From: SHVZ01 sp041906305
GTDB taxonomy: Bacteria; Pseudomonadota; Alphaproteobacteria; SHVZ01
Assembly (NCBI GenBank): GCA_041906305.1
Contig: JAYRJL010000003.1
Location: forward strand, 248,001-312,000
Direction: 5' to 3'
DNA: 64,000 nt
Shown in pieces: positions 43,426 through 53,366 of the stretch. Position 1 is the first letter of the stretch; each line of letters starts with the position of its first letter. The translations under genes were made by a program, and so were the position numbers. The notes under the pieces were generated by a model. It had not been told where the DNA came from. It did no database searches and saw only the letters and a list, made by a program, of their open reading frames with translations.

Positions 43426-43923
43426 TTAAGGCCAGGGCGCCTCGACCTCGACCATTCCCGCGTCCCTGAAATACTCGTCGAACTCGGTCAGCGGGCCAGC
43501 GAGGACATGGATCAGCTTGGCGAAGCGAGCCTTCCGGCGGGGAATCTTGATCGGCGCCTCGGTCCAGTCCGCGGGCTCGGGCAGGACGCAGCGCTGGCGC
43601 GCGACGCGGACCACGGTCTCGCGGTGAACGACAATGTTGTCGTAGAAGCAGTCGACGTATTCAGACCGCGCGTTCAACGCGCCGAGCTTGTGCTTGGGAT
43701 CGATGCGGTAGTGGGAGTCGGCGACGAGGCCATAGGCGAGCGTGATGCGGATGTTGGGTACGAAGGACATCACCACCTTGTGCTCGTCGACCTCGACCGA
43801 CACCTCCTCGCCCTTGTCGTCGGTCGAACGCGCGAAGTGATGCTTGAAGGTCGGACGCGTGATCAGCCGCCAGTCGTCGACGTTGGAGTCGCCGATCAGC
43901 CCCAGATACTGGTCGAGACGCAT
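43426..43923 (-). CDS. Hypothetical protein, unknown family
   Basis: Protein of 165 residues with mixed alpha/beta character (WRLITRPTFKHHFAR, SVEVDEHKVVMSFVPNIRITLAYGLV, ETVVRVARQRC). No signal peptide, membrane segment or known motif was recognised. It lies between the HAD gene (7 bases) and another unknown gene (4 bases) on the same strand, so the three genes probably share an operon. Its start ATG is at 43923. Confidence 0.6.
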   Translation of the reverse strand: MRLDQYLGLIGDSNVDDWRLITRPTFKHHFARSTDDKGEEVSVEVDEHKVVMSFVPNIRITLAYGLVADSHYRIDPKHKLGALNARSEYVDCFYDNIVVHRETVVRVARQRCVLPEPADWTEAPIKIPRRKARFAKLIHVLAGPLTEFDEYFRDAGMVEVEAPWP

Positions 43924-43927
43924 GCGA

Positions 43928-44281
43928 CTATTCGAGCTTCGGTTTGGCGTGGTCGACGCGGGGCCACACCGCCTGCGGCTCGCCGGTCGCTGCCTCCAGC
44001 ACGATCTTGGCGTTCTCAATGATCTGCTTGGCTTTCGGCAGCAGCTTGGCGTTGCCGAGGATCGCCTGGCTGACCGTCGGCGTGGTGACCAGCAGCATGA
44101 GCTCGTCCAGCGCCTCGCTCATCTGCGGAGCGGCCTGGATCAGGCGGGCGTTGCCCGGCTTGTCGTCCGAGGCCGACATCCCCCAGGAAACCGAGCACAC
44201 CGAGACGGCCTTGCCGCCACGCGGCGCCGAGCTGATGTCGCCGTTCGGCCGCATCTTCCACGGACCGGGCGTGTATTTCAT
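43928..44281 (-). CDS. Small protein of a phage-type TPGPW/NARLIQAAPQM family
   Basis: Protein of 117 residues that opens MKYTPGPWKM and contains KPGNARLIQAAPQMSEALDELM. This pair of motifs is common to small phage or prophage-encoded proteins of unknown function, so the gene may be phage-derived. A GTG 24 bases further upstream would add eight residues; ATG 44281 is the more likely start. It is four bases from the next gene on the same strand. Confidence 0.6.
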   Translation of the reverse strand: MKYTPGPWKMRPNGDISSAPRGGKAVSVCSVSWGMSASDDKPGNARLIQAAPQMSEALDELMLLVTTPTVSQAILGNAKLLPKAKQIIENAKIVLEAATGEPQAVWPRVDHAKPKLE

Positions 44282-44497
44282 GAAGAGAACCCCCTCTCGC
44301 CCCACTGTCCAATAGTCGGCCCGGCAGAAATCGACAAGAGGGACCGCCGGCCGAGGGCCGCGACGCCCGGGGCAAGAAAGAGGTTCAATAAGTGAGGCCG
44401 CGCGAGGGGCGCCTTGGAAGGCGCGAGCCTGCGGGAGCGCGCTACGCCCCTCCCGCCTCGACGGCGGAAGGGGCGAGCACGATACGACGAGACGAGA

Positions 44498-44827
44498 CTA
44501 CCAGCGCGGCGCGCGCGGGCCGCGGTCGCCGCCGCCCATGCCACGGCCGCCACCGCCGCCGCCGCCGCCACCGCCCGGCGGACGATCTTCGGCAACGCGC
44601 ACGGTGGCCGCACGACCGCCGAGATCGGCGCCGTTCAGCTCGCGCACCGCACGCTGGCAAGCGTCCGGGGTCTGGAGCTCAACGAAGCCGAAGCCGCGGG
44701 AGCGGCCGGTCTCGCGATCGGTGATGACCTTCGCCGAGACGACCGGGCCGAACGGCCCGAAGGTCTCTTTGAGGTCTTCGGAAGTCATGGTGTAGGGGAG
44801 ATTTCCGACAAACAGCTTGGTCGACAT
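44498..44827 (-). CDS. Glycine-rich RRM RNA-binding protein
   Basis: Protein of 109 residues: one RRM domain with RNP-2 LFVGNLPYTM and RNP-1 SRGFGFVEL, then a glycine-rich low-complexity tail (GGGGGGGGRGMGGGDRG). This is the cold-shock-like RNA-binding protein seen in cyanobacteria and some alphaproteobacteria; it binds single-stranded RNA and may have chaperone activity. It has a GAGGATT ribosome binding site. A small hairpin lies about 20 bases upstream of the start codon. Confidence 0.9.
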   Translation of the reverse strand: MSTKLFVGNLPYTMTSEDLKETFGPFGPVVSAKVITDRETGRSRGFGFVELQTPDACQRAVRELNGADLGGRAATVRVAEDRPPGGGGGGGGGGRGMGGGDRGPRAPRW

Positions 44828-44850
44828 TTTTCCAATCCTCAGGATCGATC

Positions 44851-44869
44851 GCCTTGCTTTCGCAAAGGC
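44851..44869 (-). promoter_or_regulatory. GAAA-loop hairpin upstream of the RRM gene
   Basis: Read on the minus strand: GCCTTTGC, GAAA, GCAAGGC, a seven-pair stem with one bulged T and a GNRA tetraloop, about 24 bases before the RRM start codon. Such a structure near the ribosome binding site could be bound by the RRM protein itself or respond to temperature. Not proven. Confidence 0.35.
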
Positions 44870-44973
44870 TGGCTCATGCCGTGGCGAGACGATACGCGAC
44901 GCCGTTGGACGGGCGCGGCGAACCGGCAGGAAGCGGTCGATCGAATTGTCAGGATCAGGTGCGGCGACATTGG

Positions 44974-44989
44974 CAATGACACGTCATTG
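44974..44989. promoter_or_regulatory. Palindrome in the RRM-TetR intergenic region
   Basis: CAATGAC and GTCATTG form a perfect 7-bp inverted repeat with a two-base spacer. It is a plausible operator for a dimeric regulator but no consensus is matched. Confidence 0.35.
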
Positions 44990-45139
44990 GAACGAATGTC
45001 GCGGCTATCGGAACCATCGAACGGAACGGCGCACACCACTGGCTTCCATCACTATCGTCTTGGGCCACCATGGTCAAAGACCGGCAGCAATGGATCGGGC
45101 CGGATCATGAAGGCAGGGGTGTGACCCGTCCAGCGTTAT

Positions 45140-45152
45140 TTCCGTGACGGAA
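45140..45152. promoter_or_regulatory. Candidate TetR-family operator
   Basis: TTCCGT-G-ACGGAA is a perfect 13-base inverted repeat (6-bp arms) some 80 bases before the TetR-family gene. TetR-type repressors commonly bind such short palindromes next to their own gene. Confidence 0.4.
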
Positions 45153-45230
45153 CGACCGCTGACGTAGCAGGCTTTTCCCGCGCCGCAGGCCGGCGCTACT
45201 CTATCTCGTGAGATGTCAGGAGTCGGGCGG

Positions 45231-45800
45231 ATGGCGGAGTCGCAGCGGCGCACACAGCTTGTCGAGACGGCGCTGCGCCTTTTTTACCGCCATGGCTTCC
45301 ACGCGACCGGCATCGACAAGCTGCTGGCGGAAGCCGGCATCGCGAAGATGACCCTATACAAACATTTCGGCTCGAAGGACGCGCTGATCCTGGCCTGCCT
45401 CGCCGAACGCGATCGCCTCTTCCGTGCCTGGTTCGAAGCCGAGATCGATCGGCGCGGCAAGACCGGACGCGACCGCGTACTCGCGGTCTTCGACATCCTG
45501 GAGGCGTGGTTCAAGAGCCGAGACTTCCACGGTTGTCTTTTCATCAATGCCGCCGCCGAGCATGCGCCGGCTGAAGATCCGGTGCATCAGGCGGCGGGCG
45601 CGCACAAGCGCGAGGTCCGTCGCATTCTCGAGCGCGTCGCCCGCGAGGCCGGCGCGAAGGATCCCTCGGCACTCGCCGGACAGATCCATATGCTCATGGA
45701 AGGCGCCACCGTATTGGCCCAGGTCGCCGGCGATACGCGTGCCGCGGCCGACGGGCGGCGCGCTGCAGGCGCCCTGATCGACGCCGCGCTTGCCCATTGA
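45231..45800 (+). CDS. TetR/AcrR family transcriptional regulator
   Basis: Protein of 189 residues. The N-terminal helix-turn-helix is clear (LVETALRLFYRHGFHATGIDKLLAEAGIAKMTLYKHFGSKDALI), followed by a helical ligand domain. ATG 45231 is chosen over 45213 because AGGAG lies 8 bases before it. Its 3' end is followed by an S9 peptidase gene, 58 bases later. The ligand is unknown; it may control the following peptidase-hydrolase operon and its own gene through the palindrome upstream. Confidence 0.88.
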   Translation: MAESQRRTQLVETALRLFYRHGFHATGIDKLLAEAGIAKMTLYKHFGSKDALILACLAERDRLFRAWFEAEIDRRGKTGRDRVLAVFDILEAWFKSRDFHGCLFINAAAEHAPAEDPVHQAAGAHKREVRRILERVAREAGAKDPSALAGQIHMLMEGATVLAQVAGDTRAAADGRRAAGALIDAALAH

Positions 45801-45858
45801 GGCGGAGCCGCTACGCTTCCCTTCCCTCCCGCCGCTCCTCCCGCCCAAGGACTTCGTA

Positions 45859-47667
45859 ATGCCGGCTGCCGATATCGCGACCTATCTTGGCGTGCGCTCA
45901 GCCACCTATCCAAGCGTCCGCAGCGATGGAAAGCGGCTTGCCTTCATCTCCGACCATACCGGCTTCGGCCAGGTCTGGGCGCTCGACCTTCCGGCCGGCA
46001 CTCCGGAACAGGTGACGCGTCACGCGGACAAGGTCTCGTTCGTCGACTTCGCGCCGGTCGGCAACGCACTGATCTACGGCATGGATGCCGGCGGCGACGA
46101 GCGCATCCAGTTCTATCTGCTTGCCGACGGCAATGGCGCGGAGAAGCCGCTGACCCGGCGCCCGAAGATCATCCACATCTGGGGCGGCTGGTCGCCGGAC
46201 GCCAAGCGCATCGCCTTCGGCGCCAACATCCGCGACCAGGCCTTCTTCGACGTCTATGTGATGGACGTCGCCACCGGCGAGGAGACGCGCGTCTTCCAGG
46301 GTGACGGCCACTTCGCGCCGGTCGCCTGGTCTCCGGACGGAAGGCACCTCGCCGTGATCGAGATGCGGGGATCGCTCGACATCGACCTCCATCTGCTCGA
46401 GATCGCGACCGGAAAGATGGAGAAGCTGCTGCAGCCGAAGAGCGAAAGCCGGCACCAGTCGGTCCGCTTCGCCAAGGACGGCAAGTCGATCTTCCTCGCG
46501 ACCGACATCGACCGCGACTTCCTGGGCTTCGCGCGGCTCGACCTCGCGACCCGCAAGGTCGAATGGCTGCACGCGCCGGACTGGGACGTCGAAGTCGTGC
46601 GGCCGTCGCGCGACAACGCCCGCATCGCGCATGTCACCAACATCGAAGGCTACGGCAACCTCGCCATCCGCGACATGGCGAGCGGCAAGGATCTCAAGAT
46701 CGAGCTGCCCGGACCCGGCATCGTGCCCGAGATCACCTGGACGCCCGACAGCGGGGCGATCGTCTTCACTCTCAATGGTGCCTGCCGCGCGCCGGATCTC
46801 TATCGGGCCGATGCCGCCACGGGCGCCGTGACGCGGCTGACGACATCGGACACCAAGGGCCTCGAGGTCAGCGACTTCGTCGAGCCGGAGCTGATCCACT
46901 ATCCGACCTTCGACGGTCGCCGGATCCCGGCTTTCCTCTACAAGCCGAAGACGCCGAAGCCGGCGTCCGGCTACCCGACCGTGATGGTCGTCCATGGCGG
47001 GCCCGAGTCGCAGTGGCTGCCGAACTTCCGGACCGAGGTGCAGTTCCTGATCGCCCGCGGCTACGCGATCCTGGCAACCAACGTGCGCGGCTCGTCGGGC
47101 TACGGCCGCAAGTATCTCGCCCTCGACGACGTGCGCCTTAGGCCCGGATCGGTCAACGACCTGGCCCATGCGAATGCCTGGCTCCGCAAGCACCCGGACA
47201 TTGACGGCCATCGCATTGCCGTCATGGGGCAGTCCTATGGTGGCTACATGGTCCTCGCCGCCATCACCCTCTATCCCGATCTCTGGGCCGCCGGAATCGA
47301 CTTCTACGGCATCGCCAATTGGCTGACGATGCTCGCCAACACCGGCCCCTGGCGCCGCAAGCAGCGGGCCAAGGAGTACGGCGATCCCGAGCTCGATCGC
47401 GACTTCCTGATCGAAACCTCGCCGCTCACCAAGGTCGGCGAGATCAAATGCCCGCTGCTGGTGGCCCAGGGCCTGACCGATCCGCGCGTGCCGCCCTCGG
47501 AGAGCGAGCAGATCGTCAAGGCTGTGCGCGCGCGCAACGTTCCCTGCGAGTACGTGACCTTCCCCGATGAAGGCCACGGCTTCGTCAAGCTTCACAACCG
47601 GATCACCGTGCATGGCGCGGTCGGGGACTTCCTCGACCGCTTCGTCGGAGGACGCCCCAATGGCTGA
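45859..47667 (+). CDS. S9 family serine peptidase
   Basis: Prolyl-oligopeptidase-like protein of 602 residues. The N-terminal two thirds form a WD40-like beta-propeller (repeats such as WSPDGRHLAVIEM). The C-terminal alpha/beta hydrolase domain has the oxyanion HGGPESQW and the nucleophile GQSYGGYMV (Ser), with Asp in LTDPRVP and His in EGHGFVK. No signal peptide. Start ATG 45859 is supported by family length; an earlier one would overlap the TetR stop. It overlaps the serine hydrolase gene by 8 bases. Confidence 0.87.
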   Translation: MPAADIATYLGVRSATYPSVRSDGKRLAFISDHTGFGQVWALDLPAGTPEQVTRHADKVSFVDFAPVGNALIYGMDAGGDERIQFYLLADGNGAEKPLTRRPKIIHIWGGWSPDAKRIAFGANIRDQAFFDVYVMDVATGEETRVFQGDGHFAPVAWSPDGRHLAVIEMRGSLDIDLHLLEIATGKMEKLLQPKSESRHQSVRFAKDGKSIFLATDIDRDFLGFARLDLATRKVEWLHAPDWDVEVVRPSRDNARIAHVTNIEGYGNLAIRDMASGKDLKIELPGPGIVPEITWTPDSGAIVFTLNGACRAPDLYRADAATGAVTRLTTSDTKGLEVSDFVEPELIHYPTFDGRRIPAFLYKPKTPKPASGYPTVMVVHGGPESQWLPNFRTEVQFLIARGYAILATNVRGSSGYGRKYLALDDVRLRPGSVNDLAHANAWLRKHPDIDGHRIAVMGQSYGGYMVLAAITLYPDLWAAGIDFYGIANWLTMLANTGPWRRKQRAKEYGDPELDRDFLIETSPLTKVGEIKCPLLVAQGLTDPRVPPSESEQIVKAVRARNVPCEYVTFPDEGHGFVKLHNRITVHGAVGDFLDRFVGGRPNG

Positions 47668-49266
47668 CGATCGTCTCAACCGCATCGACGCGCTCTTCAC
47701 CGAATGGGAGCGCGACAAGCAGCCGGGCGCCTCGCTCGCCGTCGTCTCCAAGGGCGAGGTGGTGCTGAAGAAGTCGTACGGGCTGGCCGACCTCGAGCAC
47801 AACGTGCCGCTGTCGTCGTCGTCCGCCTTCTACATCTGCTCGATCACCAAGCAGTTCGCCTGCACCGCGCTGCTGATGCTGGAGGCCGACGGAAAGCTCA
47901 GCCTCGAGGACGAGGTGCAGAAGTACCTGCCGGAGCTGCCGCGCTTCGAGCAGAAGCTGACCATCCGCCACCTGCTCAACAACACCAGCGGGCTTCGCGA
48001 CGAGCTGACGCTGCTGCTGTTCTCGGGCATCGGCTTCGAGCAGGCGATCTCGCGCGACGACCTGTTCGACCTGGTGACGCGGCAGAAGACGCTCGATTTC
48101 GCGCCCGCCACCCGCTACCGCTACTCGAACTCCAACTTCATGCTGGCCGCGGTCATCACCGAGCGCGTCTCGGGCGAGGACTATCGCGCGTTCCTGTCGA
48201 AGCGGATCTTCAAGCCGCTCGGCATGAACTCGACGCGGCTCTGCGACGACAACAGCCAGCTCATCCCGAACATCGCCCGGCCCTACAGCCGCAGCGCCAG
48301 CGGCAACTGGCACCGGAACCTGGCGCTGGTCGAGCTCTCGGGCGACGGCGGCATCCTTTCCACCGTCGACGACATGCTGATCTGGCAGGCCAACTACCGC
48401 CAGAACAGGCTGCCGCTGCCCGACCTGATGGAGAAGCTCTCGACCCGCGGCCGCATGGTCAACGGCCACAGCATCACCTACGCGCTGGGTCTCCGCACGC
48501 CCGAGTATCGCGGCCGTCGCGTCTACATGCATGGCGGCGGCTGGCCGGGCTATACGCACGAGCTCGTCCATTTCATCGACGACGATCTCGGCATCCTGCT
48601 GTTCACCAACCGCGACGACACCCGCTCGACCTTCCTCACCCGCCAGATCGCCGACATCTGGCTCGGGATCGAGAAGCCGGCGCCGCGCCCCGACGCGCTC
48701 GCGCTCGAGCGCTTCGCCGGACGCTACTTCGACCGCGACGAGGGCTACACCATGGTCCTCAACGCCGAAGGCTCGCGTCTCGTCGCCGAGGTGGTCGACT
48801 ACAAGTTCTGGCTCGAGCAGACCTCGCCCGACCGCTTCGACACGGTTATCGGGCCACATCCGGTCTCGTTGCGCCTGATCGGCCCGGCCGACGCCAAGTA
48901 CCCGAAGATCGAGGCGACCCTCGACGGTGGCCAGGTGCTCGCCTTCGAGCGTCCGACGCCGGCGCAGCTGGCTCCCGACCAGCTCGGCGTCTATGCCGGG
49001 ACCTACACGACGCCGGAGCTGCCGGTCGCCTACATCATCGAGGCGACCGACGACCGGCTCTCGCTCCGCCTCGACCGCAGCTTCCCCAAGCCGGGCCGCC
49101 AGACGCTGACGCCCATGGGCGACGACCTCTTCGTCGTGCAGCTGCCGTTCTTCTACAAGCCCGCGACCGGCACGATCAAATTCCTGCGCGGTCCTGGCGG
49201 CGTGGTCGAGGGCCTCAGGATCAACCTCGGCCGCATCTCGAATCTCCGGATGACGCGCCGCCCCGG

Positions 49267-49270
<4 letters not shown>
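47660..49270 (+). CDS. Serine hydrolase, class C beta-lactamase-like
   Basis: Protein of 536 residues with the SITK catalytic motif (YICSITKQF), the YSNSN second motif and HGGGWPG as third motif. The C-terminal about 170 residues form a lipocalin-like extension with two FAGRYF/YAGTYT starts. It is a paralogue in architecture of the hydrolase at 4.9-6.5 kb. Start ATG 47660 overlaps the peptidase stop by 8 bases, so the two are translationally coupled; both act on peptide or ester bonds. Substrate unknown. Confidence 0.85.
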
Positions 49271-50655
<1,385 letters not shown>

Positions 50656-50713
50656 GGGCGGCGCACTCTATCACCTGCTATGGTCCGCGCCGGAAATCGA
50701 GGGAGCGTTCGGA

Positions 50714-51592
50714 ATGACGGAGACGGCGAGCCTGGGCCCAGCCAAGGTGTTGGCGGCCTGGCGCGATGTCGAGGCGGGGAAGCTGACGCGCGAGGCCTTC
50801 CATGCGAAGGAGGCCGGCGTGCTGGCCGGCTACAAGCGCGACTGGACCGAGGCGATCGCCGGATCGCCGGACGGCGACCTCGCGACCGCGATCCTCCGCG
50901 AGATCGGCGCGTGGCGGAAGGAGCCGGACCTGGCGAAGGTGCGCGCCCGCTGCGAGCGCTCGCTCGCCCGCCTCAAGGACAAGTGGAACGACGTCGTCGG
51001 CGAGAAGGTCGCGACCGAGCAGGTGGTCGCCTACTACGACACCGCCGACGACCTGATCGAAGAGCTGATGTGGTGGCACGCGCTCACCGACGACACCTCG
51101 CCGCTCGCCTACTCGGTCGCCCTCGAGCTCGCGCGCGCCAACAACTGCAGGCACCTGCTCGACTTCGGCTCGGGCGTCGGCGTCTCCGGCGTGCTGTTCG
51201 CCCAGCAATGCGAGACGATCGCGCTCGCCGACGTCAGCTCCACCCTGCTCAACTTCTGCAAGTGGCGGCTGGAGCGCCGCGCCATTCCGGCGACATTCCT
51301 CGACCTCAAGAGCGTCGGCCTGCCCAAGGCCAGCTTCGATCTCGTGACGGCGATGGACGTGTTCGAGCACCTGGAAGATCCGGCCAAGGCGATCTCCGAC
51401 CTCGATGCGGCCCTCAAGCCGGGCGGCTACATCTTCGGCCGCTTCTCCGCCGACCCGGAGGACGACGACCGCCCGCAGCACATCGTCCACGACTTCCAGC
51501 CGGTCTTCGACCGCCTGGCCGAGCTGGGCTATCGCGAGGCGTGGAAGGACCAGTGGTTCTGGGGGCAGCAGGCTTTCCAAAAGCCCGCGTAG
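50714..51592 (+). CDS. SAM-dependent methyltransferase, class I
   Basis: Protein of 292 residues. A helical N-terminal part (about 130 residues) is followed by a Rossmann methyltransferase domain with motif I HLLDFGSGVGVSGVLFA, the acidic post-I Asp in ALADVSS, and motif VTAMDVFEHLEDP (typical of methyltransferases acting on small molecules or lipids). The N-terminal domain may recognise the substrate. ATG 50714 is chosen with GGGAGC upstream. Followed by a 224-bp gap with a palindromic element. Confidence 0.8.
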   Translation: MTETASLGPAKVLAAWRDVEAGKLTREAFHAKEAGVLAGYKRDWTEAIAGSPDGDLATAILREIGAWRKEPDLAKVRARCERSLARLKDKWNDVVGEKVATEQVVAYYDTADDLIEELMWWHALTDDTSPLAYSVALELARANNCRHLLDFGSGVGVSGVLFAQQCETIALADVSSTLLNFCKWRLERRAIPATFLDLKSVGLPKASFDLVTAMDVFEHLEDPAKAISDLDAALKPGGYIFGRFSADPEDDDRPQHIVHDFQPVFDRLAELGYREAWKDQWFWGQQAFQKPA

Positions 51593-51720
51593 ACATCCCT
51601 ATACGGACTCTCGCTTAGTGGCGCTGGGCTTCCGCTGCCCGCCCGCGCGCTGCCGCGCAGACGCGCTACACGGGCATGCCGCCCATCGCCCCTCGGAGAA
51701 GTCTCAAGACTTCCCGAGTC

Positions 51721-51765
51721 GGCAAAACGCGCAGTAAGCGGCTTCGCTTACGAGAGCGTTTTGCC
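51721..51765. repeat. Nested palindrome (possible repeat element or terminator)
   Basis: Outer arms GGCAAAACGC (51721-51730) and GCGTTTTGCC (51756-51765) enclose a second inverted repeat, GTAAGCG-GCTT-CGCTTAC (51734-51751). The 45-bp structure can fold as one long hairpin with internal loops. It lies between the methyltransferase and aldehyde dehydrogenase genes and is not followed by a U-run. Confidence 0.6.
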
Positions 51766-51816
51766 ACCAGGGCGAGGGTCCGTTAGGATTTTACCTTCCC
51801 GAATGCAGAGGCCCAC

Positions 51817-53256
51817 ATGATGGACGGCGGCGTGTTGATTGGCGGCAAGTGGCAGGCGCCCTCTTCCGGCGCGACCCTGCCCGTGGTCAATCCGTCCGAT
51901 GGCGAGATCTTCGCCAAGATCGCACGGGGTACCGCCGAGGACATCGACCGCGCGGTCAGGGCCGCGCACAAGGCGATGGACGGAGCCTGGGGCCGCATGC
52001 CGGCGGTCGAGCGCGGCCGCCTGCTGACCAAGCTCGCGCATGCCGTCGTCGCCAATCACGACGAGCTGGTGCGGCTCGAGGCGATGGACACCGGCAAGCC
52101 GCTCAAGCAGGCCAAGGCCGACATCGTGGCGCTCGCCCGCTACTTCGAATTCTACGGCGGCGCCTGCGACAAGCTGCATGGCGACACCATCCCCTACCTC
52201 GACGGCTACACGGTCCTGACGATCCGCGAGCCGCACGGAGTCACGGGTCACATCGTGCCATGGAACTATCCCGCGCAGATCGGCGGGCGCTCGATCGGCG
52301 GCGCGCTTGCCGCCGGCAATGCCTGCGTGGTGAAGCCGGCCGAGGACGCGTGCCTCTCGCTGCTCAAGCTCGCCGACCTCGCGATGCAGGTTGGCTTCCC
52401 CGAAGGTTCGCTCAACATCGTGCCCGGCCTCGGCGAGGAGGCGGGCTCCGCGCTCGCCGGCCATCCGGACATCGACCACATCTCCTTCACCGGTTCGCCC
52501 GAGGTCGGCACCCTGGTCCAGGCGGCGGCGGCCAAGCACAATCACCAGGTGACGATGGAGCTCGGCGGCAAGTCGCCCCAGCTCGTCTTCGACGACGCCG
52601 ACCAGGAAGCGGCGCTCCCCTTCATCACCAACGCGATCATCCAGAACGCAGGCCAGACCTGCTCGGCGGGATCCAGGCTCCTGGTGCAGGAGTCGATCTA
52701 CAAGGAATTCGTCGACGCGGTCGCCAAGCGATTCGAGGCGCTGCGCGTCGGATCCTCCGACATGGACCTCGATTGCGGCCCGTTGATCAACAAGAGTCAG
52801 CACGAGCGCGTCGGCGGCTTCATCGCGCGCGCCGGCAAGGCGGGCCTCAAGCCCCGCGCCCAGGGCACGATCGCGGCCAACGCACCGAAGGGCGGCTACT
52901 TCGTCGCCCCGACCATGTTCACCGACGTGCCGGCGAACCACGAGCTGGTGACCGAGGAGGTCTTCGGCCCGGTGCTGGCGGCCCTTCCCTTCAAGGACGA
53001 GGCCGAGGCGATCCGGCTGGCGAACGGCACACCCTACGGACTCGTCGCCGGCGTGTGGACCCGCGACGGCGGCCGGCAGATGCGGCTCGCCCGCGCGATC
53101 AAGACCGGCCAGGTCTTCATCAACAACTACGGCGCCGGCGGCGGCGTCGAGCTGCCGTTCGGCGGCGTCAAGCGCTCGGGCTTCGGCCGCGAGAAGGGCT
53201 TCGAGGCGCTGCACGGCTTCACCACGCTCAAGACCATCGCCATCAAGCACGGCTGA
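51817..53256 (+). CDS. Aldehyde dehydrogenase family protein
   Basis: NAD(P)-dependent aldehyde dehydrogenase of 479 residues. Catalytic Glu in TMELGGKSPQLVF and catalytic Cys in GQTCSAGSR, cofactor motif HISFTGSPEVGT, all in normal places, and the PFGGVKRSGFGREKG C-terminus is intact. The substrate cannot be read; the SDR that follows suggests a dehydrogenase pair. Start ATG 51817 (or 51820). It is followed by a palindromic repeat. Confidence 0.92.
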   Translation: MMDGGVLIGGKWQAPSSGATLPVVNPSDGEIFAKIARGTAEDIDRAVRAAHKAMDGAWGRMPAVERGRLLTKLAHAVVANHDELVRLEAMDTGKPLKQAKADIVALARYFEFYGGACDKLHGDTIPYLDGYTVLTIREPHGVTGHIVPWNYPAQIGGRSIGGALAAGNACVVKPAEDACLSLLKLADLAMQVGFPEGSLNIVPGLGEEAGSALAGHPDIDHISFTGSPEVGTLVQAAAAKHNHQVTMELGGKSPQLVFDDADQEAALPFITNAIIQNAGQTCSAGSRLLVQESIYKEFVDAVAKRFEALRVGSSDMDLDCGPLINKSQHERVGGFIARAGKAGLKPRAQGTIAANAPKGGYFVAPTMFTDVPANHELVTEEVFGPVLAALPFKDEAEAIRLANGTPYGLVAGVWTRDGGRQMRLARAIKTGQVFINNYGAGGGVELPFGGVKRSGFGREKGFEALHGFTTLKTIAIKHG

Positions 53257-53267
53257 GTTTTCTGGAA

Positions 53268-53342
53268 CTCACCCTTCGACAAGCTCAGGGTGAGGTCCTT
53301 TGTTCTCGATGCCCTCATGCTGAGCTCGTCGAAGCGTGAGGG
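53268..53342. repeat. Paired intergenic palindromic repeat
   Basis: Two 28-base arms, 53268-53295 and 53313-53340, are inverted copies with four mismatches, both carrying the TTCGACAAGCTCAG/CTGAGCTCGTCGAA core. This core is known as a dispersed extragenic palindrome in alphaproteobacteria. It separates the aldehyde dehydrogenase and SDR genes, about 25 bases before the SDR start. It may form a long hairpin that shields or limits the transcript. Confidence 0.85.
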
Positions 53343-53366
53343 TCCAGCAGACAAGGAACGGCATTC

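Larger units (their letters stand above)
44828..45230. other. Intergenic region between RRM and TetR genes
   Basis: About 400 bases without a credible gene. It contains a GAAA-capped hairpin near the RRM start (44851-44869), the palindrome CAATGAC-AC-GTCATTG at 44974-44989 and TTCCGT-G-ACGGAA at 45140-45152. Base composition is somewhat less G+C-rich. It likely carries the promoters for both divergent genes. Confidence 0.6.

Noticed and set aside
44392..45124. Plus-strand open frames opposite and beside the RRM gene
   Set aside because: Compositionally biased Arg/Ala/Pro text from the GC-rich glycine tail; no ribosome binding site or motif.
51593..51720. Possible structured RNA in the gap after the methyltransferase gene
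   Set aside because: No conserved fold or promoter could be seen apart from the palindrome reported at 51721-51765.
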